A stretch of DNA of 64,000 nt from Rhizorhapis sp036570425 (GTDB lineage Bacteria; Pseudomonadota; Alphaproteobacteria; Sphingomonadales; Sphingomonadaceae). Location: the NCBI GenBank assembly GCA_036570425.1, contig DATCYF010000011.1, forward strand, positions 1 through 64,000, written 5' to 3'. The notes beneath the pieces are model-generated. The model had not been told where the DNA came from. It saw only the letters and a program-made list of their open reading frames with translations, and did no database searches. Position numbers and translations under genes: made by a program. Positions 27,453-35,370 of the stretch are shown here, in pieces; the first letter of the stretch is position 1, and each line of letters begins with the position of its first letter.

Positions 27453-28289
27453 GTGTCGCTACCTCCATTAAGGGACATCATCGCCCGGCACGGGCTGCGC
27501 GCCAGCAAGGCGCTGGGGCAGAATTTCCTGCTTGATGAACAGTTGCTCGACCGGATCGCCGCGATCCCCGGCCCGCTCGATGGCGCATCGGCTTATGAGG
27601 TAGGTCCTGGTCCAGGCGGCCTCACCCGAGCGCTGCTACGCGCAGGTGCGAATGTGATTGCGGTGGAGCGCGACCGGCGTTGCCTCCCCGCCCTCGCCGA
27701 ATTGCAGGAGGCGTTTCCGGGCAAGCTGCGCATCATAGAGGATGATGCCATGGCGGTCGACGCTCAGGCGCTAGCCGGGAATGGGACGCACATCATATCC
27801 AACCTGCCGTATAATGTCGGCACCGCGTTGCTGGTCGGTTGGCTGACCGAAGCGCAATGGCGGCCCTGGTGGGCTTCCCTCACGCTCATGTTCCAGCTTG
27901 AAGTCGCCGAACGCATCGTGGCCAAGCCCGATACTGAACATTATGGCCGGCTTGCCGTGCTGGCCCAATGGCGGTGCGAGGCGAAACTCGCCATGAAAGT
28001 GCACCGCTCGGCCTTCACTCCGCCGCCCAAGGTCATGTCGGCTGTCGTCCACATCCGTCCCGCCGATGCCGCGCAAGGCGTGGACCCAAAGCAACTCGAA
28101 CGCGTGACTGCCGCAGCCTTTGGGCAGCGTCGCAAGATGTTGCGGCAAAGCCTGAAAGGCCTTCCCGGCGCGCTGGAAGCTTTGGAAAAGACCGGAATAG
28201 AATCGCAACGACGCGCGGAAACCGTGAGCGTGGCTGAATTCATAGAGATAGCGCGCGCGCTACGCCGAGAAGGCGCCATTCGCGCTTAA
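27453..28289 (+). CDS. rsmA: 16S rRNA (adenine1518-N6/adenine1519-N6)-dimethyltransferase
   Basis: A 278-residue KsgA-type methyltransferase: ALGQNFLLDEQLLDRI at the N-terminus, SAM motif YEVGPGPGGLTRALL (residues 49-63), AVERDRRC, and the catalytic NLPYNVGTAL. It dimethylates two adenines in 16S rRNA helix 45 during late 30S maturation. The start codon is GTG, 10 bases after the pdxA stop, implying translational coupling. It is the last gene of the lptD operon and convergent with the TPR gene. Confidence 0.95.
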   Translation: MSLPPLRDIIARHGLRASKALGQNFLLDEQLLDRIAAIPGPLDGASAYEVGPGPGGLTRALLRAGANVIAVERDRRCLPALAELQEAFPGKLRIIEDDAMAVDAQALAGNGTHIISNLPYNVGTALLVGWLTEAQWRPWWASLTLMFQLEVAERIVAKPDTEHYGRLAVLAQWRCEAKLAMKVHRSAFTPPPKVMSAVVHIRPADAAQGVDPKQLERVTAAAFGQRRKMLRQSLKGLPGALEALEKTGIESQRRAETVSVAEFIEIARALRREGAIRA

Positions 28290-28300
28290 GCAAAGAAAAT

Positions 28301-28332
28301 TCAGGGCTTCTCCGCCTCAGGGCTTCTCCGCC
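28301..28332. repeat. 16-base perfect tandem duplication at the end of the TPR gene
   Basis: The unit TCAGGGCTTCTCCGCC occurs twice without spacing. Read on the minus strand, one copy contains the last codons and stop of the TPR gene and the other repeats them just downstream. Confidence 0.85.
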
Positions 28333-28847
28333 ACCGTCGCTTTGACCACCGATGATCCGGGATTCTGGACATCCTTGGCCGTAAGCTGCGTCTTTTCATG
28401 GCCCTTTTCAATGGAGGCCGAAAGCTGCGCAACCTCTCCGCAACTCGCACGGCATAGCGTCTGCATCTTGGCAAGGTTTTCCTTCGCCCTTGCAATCGCG
28501 CCCTTCTCCACCATCGATTGGCCCTGCCCCGCCAAGGCTTTCAGGTCAGTGGGGTCAAGCAGAAGCGCCTCGCGATAAAAGCGGATCGATTTGCCTGTCA
28601 GTCCCTGAAGCCGCGCAACCTCTCCCAACGCATTAAACGCAGCGCGATTACGCGGATCAACGGCAAGCGCAGTTTCGAACGCATCATTGGCGCTCGCCAG
28701 ATCGCCCACTTTCTTGGCGGCCACGCCCTTGGCAAGCCAGGCGGAGGACAACGGGTTTATCTCCGCATCCGGCTTCTGCCCGTTGCCAGCGCTCGATACT
28801 GTCGCAAGCGCCAGCGCCAGAGCAATGGAAGCAGGGGTAAAGCGCAT
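28317..28847 (-). CDS. secreted tetratricopeptide repeat protein
   Basis: A 176-residue product with a signal peptide (MRFTPASIALALALATVSSA) and two to three TPR units between residues 40 and 125, with typical A-N-A/A-L patterns such as ASANDAFETALAVDPRNRAA and SIRFYREALLLDPTDLKAL. It probably acts as a periplasmic scaffold; partners are unknown. The start at 28847 has GGAG upstream, while a longer frame overlaps the methyltransferase gene. It lies 53 bases after that gene. Confidence 0.85.
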   Translation of the reverse strand: MRFTPASIALALALATVSSAGNGQKPDAEINPLSSAWLAKGVAAKKVGDLASANDAFETALAVDPRNRAAFNALGEVARLQGLTGKSIRFYREALLLDPTDLKALAGQGQSMVEKGAIARAKENLAKMQTLCRASCGEVAQLSASIEKGHEKTQLTAKDVQNPGSSVVKATVAEKP

Positions 28848-28900
28848 AATTTTCTCCAACAGCGTTTCCGCCTTTTGCGGCGGACCCGGATAATTTTCTT

Positions 28901-30088
28901 CTACCATGACTTTTTCATCCGCGCGAAGAAAAAGCCGTCCGTTCCGTCATGGGCAGGGGTCATCAACACACCCTCTCCATGACGTCGGCCGGGCAAATCC
29001 TTCGGCAGGTCGCATGTCCAGCCCGGATTGCGACGGAAGAACGCATCCACCTGTTCGCGCCCTTCCCGATCAAGCAAGGAACATACCGCATAGACCATGG
29101 TTCCCCCCTTCACCGCAAGTCCAGCCCCAATATCCATAATCCGCGCCTGTTCGGCAACGAGACGTTCCAGCCGCGCCGGGCTAAGCCGCCAGCGCCCCTC
29201 CGGATTCCGCCGCCACGTCCCCGTGCCCGAACAGGGCGCATCGATCAGAACGCAATCAGCCGTCCCTTCAAACGCGGACAGCGCCCGCGCTTCATGTCCC
29301 TGATCCATGAGGAGGGATTCGATGAAGAGCGCTCCTGCCCGGTCGGCGCGGGGCGCCAGGCGGGAAAGACGGCTGCGGATCGTGTCGGCCGCAATTAGCC
29401 GCCCTTGCTCGTCCATATCCGCCGCAAGCGCCAGAGTCTTGCCCCCTCCACCCGCGCAAAGATCAATAACGGTCTGTCCCGGCTGCGCTTCGCACAAGCG
29501 GGCGATAATCTGGCTACCTTCGTCCTGCACTTCGACCAGCCCGTCTTTCCAGAGAGCCGTCTGCTCCACTGGCCAGCCTTCAGGCAAGCGTATGCCATCC
29601 GGGGACATCCGCGTCGGCTTGCCGTCAGGCAATTGTGCGAGAACGGGATCGCGCTCTGCTTTCAATCGATTCACTCGCAAATCCAGCGGCGCACGCTCCA
29701 GAAGCTTGGTCTGCTCTTCCTCTGCATCCAGCAATGGTGCGAGCATCGGCAGCAGCCATGATGGCACGGTGCTGGCCATAGCACCCGGCTCGTCGGCAAC
29801 TATGGGCGCTGGTCCATGCGGCGAGCCATTGAACAAGGCCGCAATGTGCGGATGCGCCCGCGCCAGGCCCACCATCGCGGCCCGCCCACTGTCGGGTCGC
29901 TCACCTGCGCGCCGAATGGCGGCATAAACATGATCGCGCACGGCCCGCCGGTCCTTCGATCCGGCATAACGCCGCGTCTTGAAATAGCGGGCGATGAGAG
30001 TGTCAGCCGCAGGGCCGCCGTCCCGTGCGGCAAATATGATCTCGTCAAGAAGCTCAATGGCGGCTTGGACGCGGGCGGCGGGAGTCAT
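28901..30088 (-). CDS. RsmB/NOP family rRNA (cytosine-5) methyltransferase
   Basis: A 395-residue protein. An N-terminal NusB-like helical domain (residues 1-130) is followed by a Rossmann methyltransferase domain with VIDLCAGGGGKTLALA (SAM site), DAPCSGTGTWRRNPEGRW (motif IV Cys) and VYAVCSLLDREG (motif VI Cys nucleophile). The two Cys motifs define the 5-methylcytosine RNA methyltransferases. Which cytosine it modifies is not certain, so no symbol is given. It follows guaB by 108 bases and may be cotranscribed. Confidence 0.9.
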   Translation of the reverse strand: MTPAARVQAAIELLDEIIFAARDGGPAADTLIARYFKTRRYAGSKDRRAVRDHVYAAIRRAGERPDSGRAAMVGLARAHPHIAALFNGSPHGPAPIVADEPGAMASTVPSWLLPMLAPLLDAEEEQTKLLERAPLDLRVNRLKAERDPVLAQLPDGKPTRMSPDGIRLPEGWPVEQTALWKDGLVEVQDEGSQIIARLCEAQPGQTVIDLCAGGGGKTLALAADMDEQGRLIAADTIRSRLSRLAPRADRAGALFIESLLMDQGHEARALSAFEGTADCVLIDAPCSGTGTWRRNPEGRWRLSPARLERLVAEQARIMDIGAGLAVKGGTMVYAVCSLLDREGREQVDAFFRRNPGWTCDLPKDLPGRRHGEGVLMTPAHDGTDGFFFARMKKSW

Positions 30089-30150
30089 GGGCCTCGCCCC
30101 TCAAGAAGAATGGCTCGGAAAGAGACAGGAGGTAATATTGGCAAAGCTCT

Positions 30151-30186
30151 CTTCCCCACCCCACCCCCTTTCCCGAACAGGAGGGG
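30151..30186. repeat. REP-like GC-rich repeat between guaB and the methyltransferase gene
   Basis: Read on the minus strand this stretch starts CCCCTCCTGTTCGGG and continues with GGGGGTGGGGTGGGG. It is closely similar, block for block, to the first half of the element inside uvrA at 44572-44665. The C-rich and G-rich arms can form an imperfect hairpin. Confidence 0.6.
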
Positions 30187-30196
30187 ACAATTTTCC

Positions 30197-31666
30197 TTAC
30201 CGCGTTGGATAATTAGGGGCCTCACGCGTGATGGTGACATCATGGACGTGGCTTTCCGAAAGGCCCGCATTGGTGATCTGGACGAAGCGAGCTCTCTTCT
30301 GCAAATCCTCAATGGTGCGGGAGCCGGTGTAGCCCATCGCGGCCTTCACGCCGCCGACAAGCTGATGGATTACGTCCTTCGCCGCGCCCTTATAGGGCAC
30401 CTGACCCTCGATGCCTTCGGGCACCAGCTTCATCTGATCCTTGATGTCCTGCTGGAAATAGCGATCTGCCGACCCACGCGCCATCGCGCCTACCGATCCC
30501 ATGCCGCGATAGCTTTTGTAGGAGCGCCCCTGATACAGGAACGTCTCTCCGGGTGCCTCCTCCGTTCCCGCGAGCAGGGAGCCTACCATCACTGAACTGG
30601 CCCCCGCCGCCAATGCCTTGGCGAGATCGCCGGAGGTCCGAAGGCCACCGTCGGCAATGACCGGAATGCCGGATTTCGCCGCTTCCTCAGCCGATTCCAT
30701 GATGGCCGTAAGCTGCGGCACGCCAACGCCCGCGACAACCCGCGTAGTGCAGATCGAACCCGGCCCAATACCAATCTTCACACCATCCGCGCCCGCGCCG
30801 ATCAACGCCCGCGCCGCCTCAGCGGTCGCGACATTGCCCGCCACAACCTGAATGCTGTTCGACAATTTCTTGATGCGCTCCACAGCGACGGACACCATTT
30901 TGCTATGGCCGTGCGCTGTATCGACGACGATCAGGTCGCATTCCGCATCTATCAGCGCTTCGGTCCGCTCCAGCCCCTTGTCGCCCACCGTCGTCGCGGC
31001 AGCCACGCGCAGGCGGCCGGAAGCATCCTTCGTGGCCTGTGGATAAGTTACAGCCTTTTCAATATCCTTGACCGTGATGAGGCCAATGCAATGATAATGC
31101 CGATCGACAACCAACAGCTTTTCGATGCGCCGCTGATGCAAGAGGCGACGTGCATCCTCCTGACTGACGCCCGGCTGCACGGTCGCAAGATTATCCTTCG
31201 TCATCAATTCCCGCACGGGCTGCTTCGGGTTTTCGGCGAAACGCACGTCGCGATGAGTGAGGATACCGACCAGCTTCCCGTCATTCTCCACAACCGGAAT
31301 GCCCGAGATCTTGTGCCGCGCCATCAGCGCCTGCGCATCCGCCAGCGGCCGGCCGGGCCCGATGGTAATGGGGTTGACCACCATCCCCGATTCGAAACGC
31401 TTCACTGCCCGAACAGCGTCAGCCTGCTCCTCCACTGAAAGATTGCGGTGAAGGACGCCAAGTCCACCAAGCTGCGCCATCACGATCGCCATGTCGGCTT
31501 CCGTCACGGTATCCATGGCGGAAGAAAGGATCGGGATATTAAGACCGATTTCCTTGGTTACGCGCGTCCGGGTATCGGCCTGGCTCGGAAGAACATCGGA
31601 CTCGCCCGGCTGAAGCAGTACGTCGTCAAATGTCAGGCCTAGGCGGATATCCATGGGAAGCGCCAC
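30197..31666 (-). CDS. guaB: inosine-5'-monophosphate dehydrogenase
   Basis: A 489-residue enzyme with the normal plan: (beta/alpha)8 barrel start TFDDVLLQPGESDVLPS, an inserted pair of CBS domains (about residues 95-215) that bind nucleotides, catalytic loop GIGPGSICTTR with Cys near 308, and the flap YRGMGSVGAM. It oxidises IMP to XMP with NAD, the first step to GMP. The first codon is GTG at 31664-31666; the ATG four codons later (31654) is an alternative start. It complements the upstream purM/purN genes functionally though not in an operon. Confidence 0.97.
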   Translation of the reverse strand: MALPMDIRLGLTFDDVLLQPGESDVLPSQADTRTRVTKEIGLNIPILSSAMDTVTEADMAIVMAQLGGLGVLHRNLSVEEQADAVRAVKRFESGMVVNPITIGPGRPLADAQALMARHKISGIPVVENDGKLVGILTHRDVRFAENPKQPVRELMTKDNLATVQPGVSQEDARRLLHQRRIEKLLVVDRHYHCIGLITVKDIEKAVTYPQATKDASGRLRVAAATTVGDKGLERTEALIDAECDLIVVDTAHGHSKMVSVAVERIKKLSNSIQVVAGNVATAEAARALIGAGADGVKIGIGPGSICTTRVVAGVGVPQLTAIMESAEEAAKSGIPVIADGGLRTSGDLAKALAAGASSVMVGSLLAGTEEAPGETFLYQGRSYKSYRGMGSVGAMARGSADRYFQQDIKDQMKLVPEGIEGQVPYKGAAKDVIHQLVGGVKAAMGYTGSRTIEDLQKRARFVQITNAGLSESHVHDVTITREAPNYPTR

Positions 31667-31759
31667 TTTCTTTCGCGGGAGGGTTCGTGGCGGTTCATGT
31701 AACCATTTCCCCTATTGGGCGCTAGTCAGCCGCAACGATATTTTTGCAAGCGCGAGAGG

Positions 31760-32581
31760 CTAACGCCCCGCGCCACACGCCTCGGCCCGCGCGATAAGCG
31801 CGCGAGCATCAGCGACATGCATCGCTTCAATCATCCGTCCTTCAAACCGCTCTGCGCCCCCGTTTGCCGCCGCGACGAGTCTATAGGCGGCGTCGACCGC
31901 CTCTGGAGTCGGGCCAAAAATGGCATTGGCCGCCGCGATCTGGTTGGGATGAATCAGGGTCTTGCCGTCAAAACCAAAATCATGACCCTCGCGACATTCC
32001 GCGATGAAGCCTTCCTCATCGTTCAGCCTGTTATAAACACCGTCGAACACTGCCTTCCCATGCAGGCGAGCGGCCATCACGATCATCTGGAGCGCTGTCG
32101 TCACACCCGCCCTGCCGGAGCCAGCCGGAATCTTCAGGTCCGTGCGCAGGTCATTGGTTCCGGGAAACAGAGCCGCCGTTCCGGCCACAGCCGCTATGGC
32201 GCTTGCTTCCGTGACGCCCTTAACCGTCTCGATCATGGCGATAACAGGCCGCCCACATGCGCGGTAGACCTGTTCCACCTGCGCTGCATTCTCGACCTTG
32301 GGCAGCACAAGATAATCAAGCGCCACGCCCGCCAACGCCGCCGCATCTGCAGCGTGCCACGGCGTGCCCGCCATATTGAGCCGAACGGCCACCAGCTTGT
32401 CGCCGAATCCCTCCGCCAGCGCAGCGATGGCGGCCCCGCGGGCTTCGTCCTTCTGCGCGTCCGGGACCGCATCTTCCAGGTCCAGGATGACCATGTCGCA
32501 AGCAAGGCCCCGCGCCTTTTCAATTGCCCGGCGATTGGACGCCGGCAGGAAAAGGAGCGAACGTGCATGTTCCAGCTTCAT
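31760..32581 (-). CDS. HpcH/HpaI aldolase / citrate lyase family protein (CitE-like CoA ester lyase)
   Basis: A 273-residue TIM-barrel protein. Motifs are RSLLFLPASNRRAIEKA at the N-terminus, DMVILDLEDAV (metal-binding acidic residues), VAVRLNM, LPKVENAAQVEQV and IAMIETVKGV. These fit CitE-like lyases acting on CoA esters such as malyl-CoA or citramalyl-CoA with magnesium. The start at 32581 has GGAGG eight bases upstream. It has its own position between pckA and guaB; the true substrate is unknown. Confidence 0.88.
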   Translation of the reverse strand: MKLEHARSLLFLPASNRRAIEKARGLACDMVILDLEDAVPDAQKDEARGAAIAALAEGFGDKLVAVRLNMAGTPWHAADAAALAGVALDYLVLPKVENAAQVEQVYRACGRPVIAMIETVKGVTEASAIAAVAGTAALFPGTNDLRTDLKIPAGSGRAGVTTALQMIVMAARLHGKAVFDGVYNRLNDEEGFIAECREGHDFGFDGKTLIHPNQIAAANAIFGPTPEAVDAAYRLVAAANGGAERFEGRMIEAMHVADARALIARAEACGAGR

Positions 32582-32797
32582 GGCTAATGCCTCCGGCGAC
32601 TCTGCATTCTGTCCCATCGGACCCACCCACTTACCTGAGTAGCTCCGGACGTTCGTGAGGGAGCGGCCCGCCCAACATATCGTCGGGCAACGGCCTTGCA
32701 CCGTCGCGGCATGGGGATTCAGGCTCTACCCAGCCTAGTAAACCGATCTCATCGCAAAGATCGACCGGTCCGAAACGGGTCCACGCCCCCGCATTCA

Positions 32798-32835
32798 CAA
32801 AAGACCCATAGGAGCACCGCTCGGGTGCCCCTATG
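32798..32835 (-). terminator. intrinsic terminator of pckA
   Basis: On the minus strand a 12-base stem with one G-U pair (CATAGGGGCACC with GGTGCTCCTATG) and a 5-base loop starts 11 bases after the pckA stop and is followed by GGTCTTTTG, a short T tract. Confidence 0.8.
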
Positions 32836-32845
32836 GTTGATGGCC

Positions 32846-34450
32846 TTAGGCTGGTTCAGGCGCCCGGAGCGCGATCTTCCGCACTGCCTCATCGACATGC
32901 TCAGCGAACTGCTCGAAATTGTCAGCGAACAGGCCAATGAGCTTCAAGGCAGCGGCGTCATATTCCGCGCCATTGGCCCAGGTCTGCCGCGGATCGAGAA
33001 TCTTGCTGTCGACGCCCGGCACGCTGACCGGAACTTCGAAACCGAAATTCTCATCCATCCGGAATTCCGCATTGTTCAGGCTACCATCAAGCGCCGCATT
33101 GAGCAGCGCGCGCGTAACCTTGATGGGCATACGGCTGCCGACACCATATTTGCCGCCGGTCCAGCCGGTATTGACCAGCCAGCACGTAACGCCGCCCTTG
33201 GCGATCCGCTCTTTCAGCAGATTGCCGTAAATCGACGGATGGCGTGGCATGAACGGCGCACCAAAGCAGGTCGAGAAAGTCGCTTCCGGTTCCGTGACGC
33301 CAATTTCCGTGCCTGCAACCTTGGCGGTATAGCCGGAAAGGAAATGATACATCGCCTGCTCGGGCGTCAGCCGTGCGATCGGGGGCAGCACACCGAACGC
33401 GTCAGCGGTCAGCATGATGATGTTCTTGGGTACTGGCCCCAAATTCTTTTCCGATGAATTCGGAATGAAATCGATGGGGTATGCGCCGCGCGTATTTTCA
33501 GCGAGGCTATTGTCGTCCAGATCCAGTTCCCGCGTTTCCGGGTCCATGACGACATTTTCCAGCACTGTGCCGAACCGCTTCGTCGTGGCGTAAATTTCGG
33601 GCTCGGCTTCAGCCGACAGGCGGATCATCTTGGCGTAGCAGCCGCCTTCGAAATTGAAGACCGCCGTATCCGACCAGCCATGTTCATCGTCGCCGATCAG
33701 TGTACGGCTGGCATCTGCCGACAAGGTGGTCTTGCCGGTGCCAGACAAGCCGAAGAAAACGGCCGTGTCGCCTTTGGAACCGATATTGGCCGAACAGTGC
33801 ATCGGCATCACGCCGTTCATCGGCAGCTTGTAATTGAGGATGCCGAAAACCGACTTCTTCATTTCACCCGCATAGGCCGTTCCACCGATCAGGATCAGCT
33901 TTTCGGAAAAATTGACGGCGACCACGGTTTCACTGCGGCTGCCGTGGCGCTCGGGATCGGCCCGGAAGCTGGGCAGATCGATGATGGTGAATTCAGGCAC
34001 GAAATCGGCAAGCTCGCTCGCCTGTGGGCGGACCAGCAGCGTGCGAATGAACAGATTATGCCATGCCAGTTCGTTGATGACACGCACGTTGACGCGGTGT
34101 TCAGGCTGGGAACCGCCGAACAGATCCGCGATGTAGAGCTTTTCCTTGCCTGCCAGCGCTTTCAGGAAATCTTCCTTGAGAGCGGCGAAATGTTCGGGCG
34201 TCATGCCCTTGTTGGTCTTGCCCCACCAGACGCTGTTTTCCGTTTCCGCATCCCGGACGATGAACTTGTCATTGGCCGAGCGCCCTGTGTGCTTGCCCGT
34301 CGCGACGACCAGCGGGCCGTCCTTGGCCAGCTTGCCTTCCCCATTGACGAGAGCGGCTTCCAAGAGCGGAGCGGTGCCCAAATTCCAATGTTGCACCGCC
34401 TCGCTGGAAAATCCCTGTTTCTCCAGCGTTACTGAAGATTTCGCCTTCAC
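32846..34450 (-). CDS. pckA: phosphoenolpyruvate carboxykinase (ATP)
   Basis: A 534-residue ATP-type PEPCK with the kinase-1a P-loop GLSGTGKTTLSAD near residue 235, metal/substrate residues in TAYAGEMKKSVF, and the GDDEHGW and EGGCYAK segments. It converts oxaloacetate to PEP, the committing step of gluconeogenesis. The start codon is GTG with GGGAG eight bases upstream. It is divergent from chvI with a gap of about 210 bases, an arrangement known in rhizobia and other alphaproteobacteria. It ends in a strong terminator. Confidence 0.97.
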   Translation of the reverse strand: MKAKSSVTLEKQGFSSEAVQHWNLGTAPLLEAALVNGEGKLAKDGPLVVATGKHTGRSANDKFIVRDAETENSVWWGKTNKGMTPEHFAALKEDFLKALAGKEKLYIADLFGGSQPEHRVNVRVINELAWHNLFIRTLLVRPQASELADFVPEFTIIDLPSFRADPERHGSRSETVVAVNFSEKLILIGGTAYAGEMKKSVFGILNYKLPMNGVMPMHCSANIGSKGDTAVFFGLSGTGKTTLSADASRTLIGDDEHGWSDTAVFNFEGGCYAKMIRLSAEAEPEIYATTKRFGTVLENVVMDPETRELDLDDNSLAENTRGAYPIDFIPNSSEKNLGPVPKNIIMLTADAFGVLPPIARLTPEQAMYHFLSGYTAKVAGTEIGVTEPEATFSTCFGAPFMPRHPSIYGNLLKERIAKGGVTCWLVNTGWTGGKYGVGSRMPIKVTRALLNAALDGSLNNAEFRMDENFGFEVPVSVPGVDSKILDPRQTWANGAEYDAAALKLIGLFADNFEQFAEHVDEAVRKIALRAPEPA

Positions 34451-34503
34451 GCGCGTTCTCCCATTAATTAAAAATCAACTATCCGATCCCGTATACCACA
34501 TGA

Positions 34504-34516
34504 TCGTTCAGAACGA
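34504..34516. promoter_or_regulatory. palindrome in the pckA-chvI divergent promoter region
   Basis: TCGTTC-A-GAACGA is a perfect 13-base palindrome, 54 bases before the pckA start and about 150 bases before chvI. It could be an operator for either gene. The binding protein is unknown. Confidence 0.4.
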
Positions 34517-34662
34517 ACATCGGGATTTGCTTGCGCCCGCGCATATCGGCTGAAATAGCGGGCGTCAAATCGCTTCGATAGGAACGTTGGATTGTTGCAG
34601 CGGGGCGGAGCATGGTTTACCCCTGCGCTCAACAGCCCAGGGGTAGGGAGCCGGACTTTATA

Positions 34663-35370
34663 ATGACTGCAACAATTGCCCTGGTAGATGACGACAAGAA
34701 TATCCTGACTTCGGTATCCATTGCGCTTCAGGCAGAAGGCTTCATCACGCGCATTTATTCGGATGGGGAAGCAGCGCTGAAGGCGCTGATCGACAATCCA
34801 CCGGATCTGGCCGTTTTCGATATAAAGATGCCGCGCATGGATGGGCTGGAACTGCTTCGCCGCCTGCGTGAAAAAAGCGCGCTGCCGGTGATATTCCTGA
34901 CGTCGAAGGATGATGAACTGGATGAGGCGCTGGGCCTTGCCATGGGGGCGGACGATTATATTTCGAAACCCTTTTCACAGCGCCTGCTGATCGCGCGTAT
35001 CCGGGCCATCCTGCGCCGGGCGGATTACAGCCGCACGCCGGATAGCGAGGAAGCGGCGAAGGCGGCCGAACCCATCGTACGAGGCCGGCTGGAAATGGAT
35101 CCGGCTCGCCATCGCGTCAAATGGGAAGGCAATGATGTAACGCTGACGGTTACGGAATTCCTGATTCTCGAAACCCTGGCCCAGCGCCCGGGGGTCGTCA
35201 AAAATCGCAATCAGCTCATGGACGCCGCCTATCAGGACGATGTCTATGTCGATGATCGCACCATCGATAGCCACATCAAGCGGCTACGACGCAAATTCCG
35301 GGAGGTTGATCCTGAATTCAATGCAATCGACACGCTCTATGGAGCCGGATACCGTTTCTCCGACGAATAG
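34663..35370 (+). CDS. chvI: response regulator ChvI
   Basis: A 235-residue OmpR-class regulator. The receiver domain (residues 1-120) starts MTATIALVDDDKNIL and has the phospho-acceptor Asp in DLAVFDIKMPRMDG, a conserved Thr in FLTSK and Lys in YISKPFS. A winged-helix DNA-binding domain (145-235) ends RTIDSHIKRLRRKFREVD and DTLYGAGYRF. ChvI works with ChvG to answer envelope or acid stress in alphaproteobacteria. I start it at the ATG 34663, where the fold begins. It overlaps chvG by about 30 bases. Confidence 0.92.
   Translation: MTATIALVDDDKNILTSVSIALQAEGFITRIYSDGEAALKALIDNPPDLAVFDIKMPRMDGLELLRRLREKSALPVIFLTSKDDELDEALGLAMGADDYISKPFSQRLLIARIRAILRRADYSRTPDSEEAAKAAEPIVRGRLEMDPARHRVKWEGNDVTLTVTEFLILETLAQRPGVVKNRNQLMDAAYQDDVYVDDRTIDSHIKRLRRKFREVDPEFNAIDTLYGAGYRFSDE

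Noticed and set aside
34464..34479. TTAA-N7-TCAAC near the pckA start as a CtrA site
   Set aside because: It has one mismatch in the most conserved half and lies in an A/T-rich run, so chance is likely.
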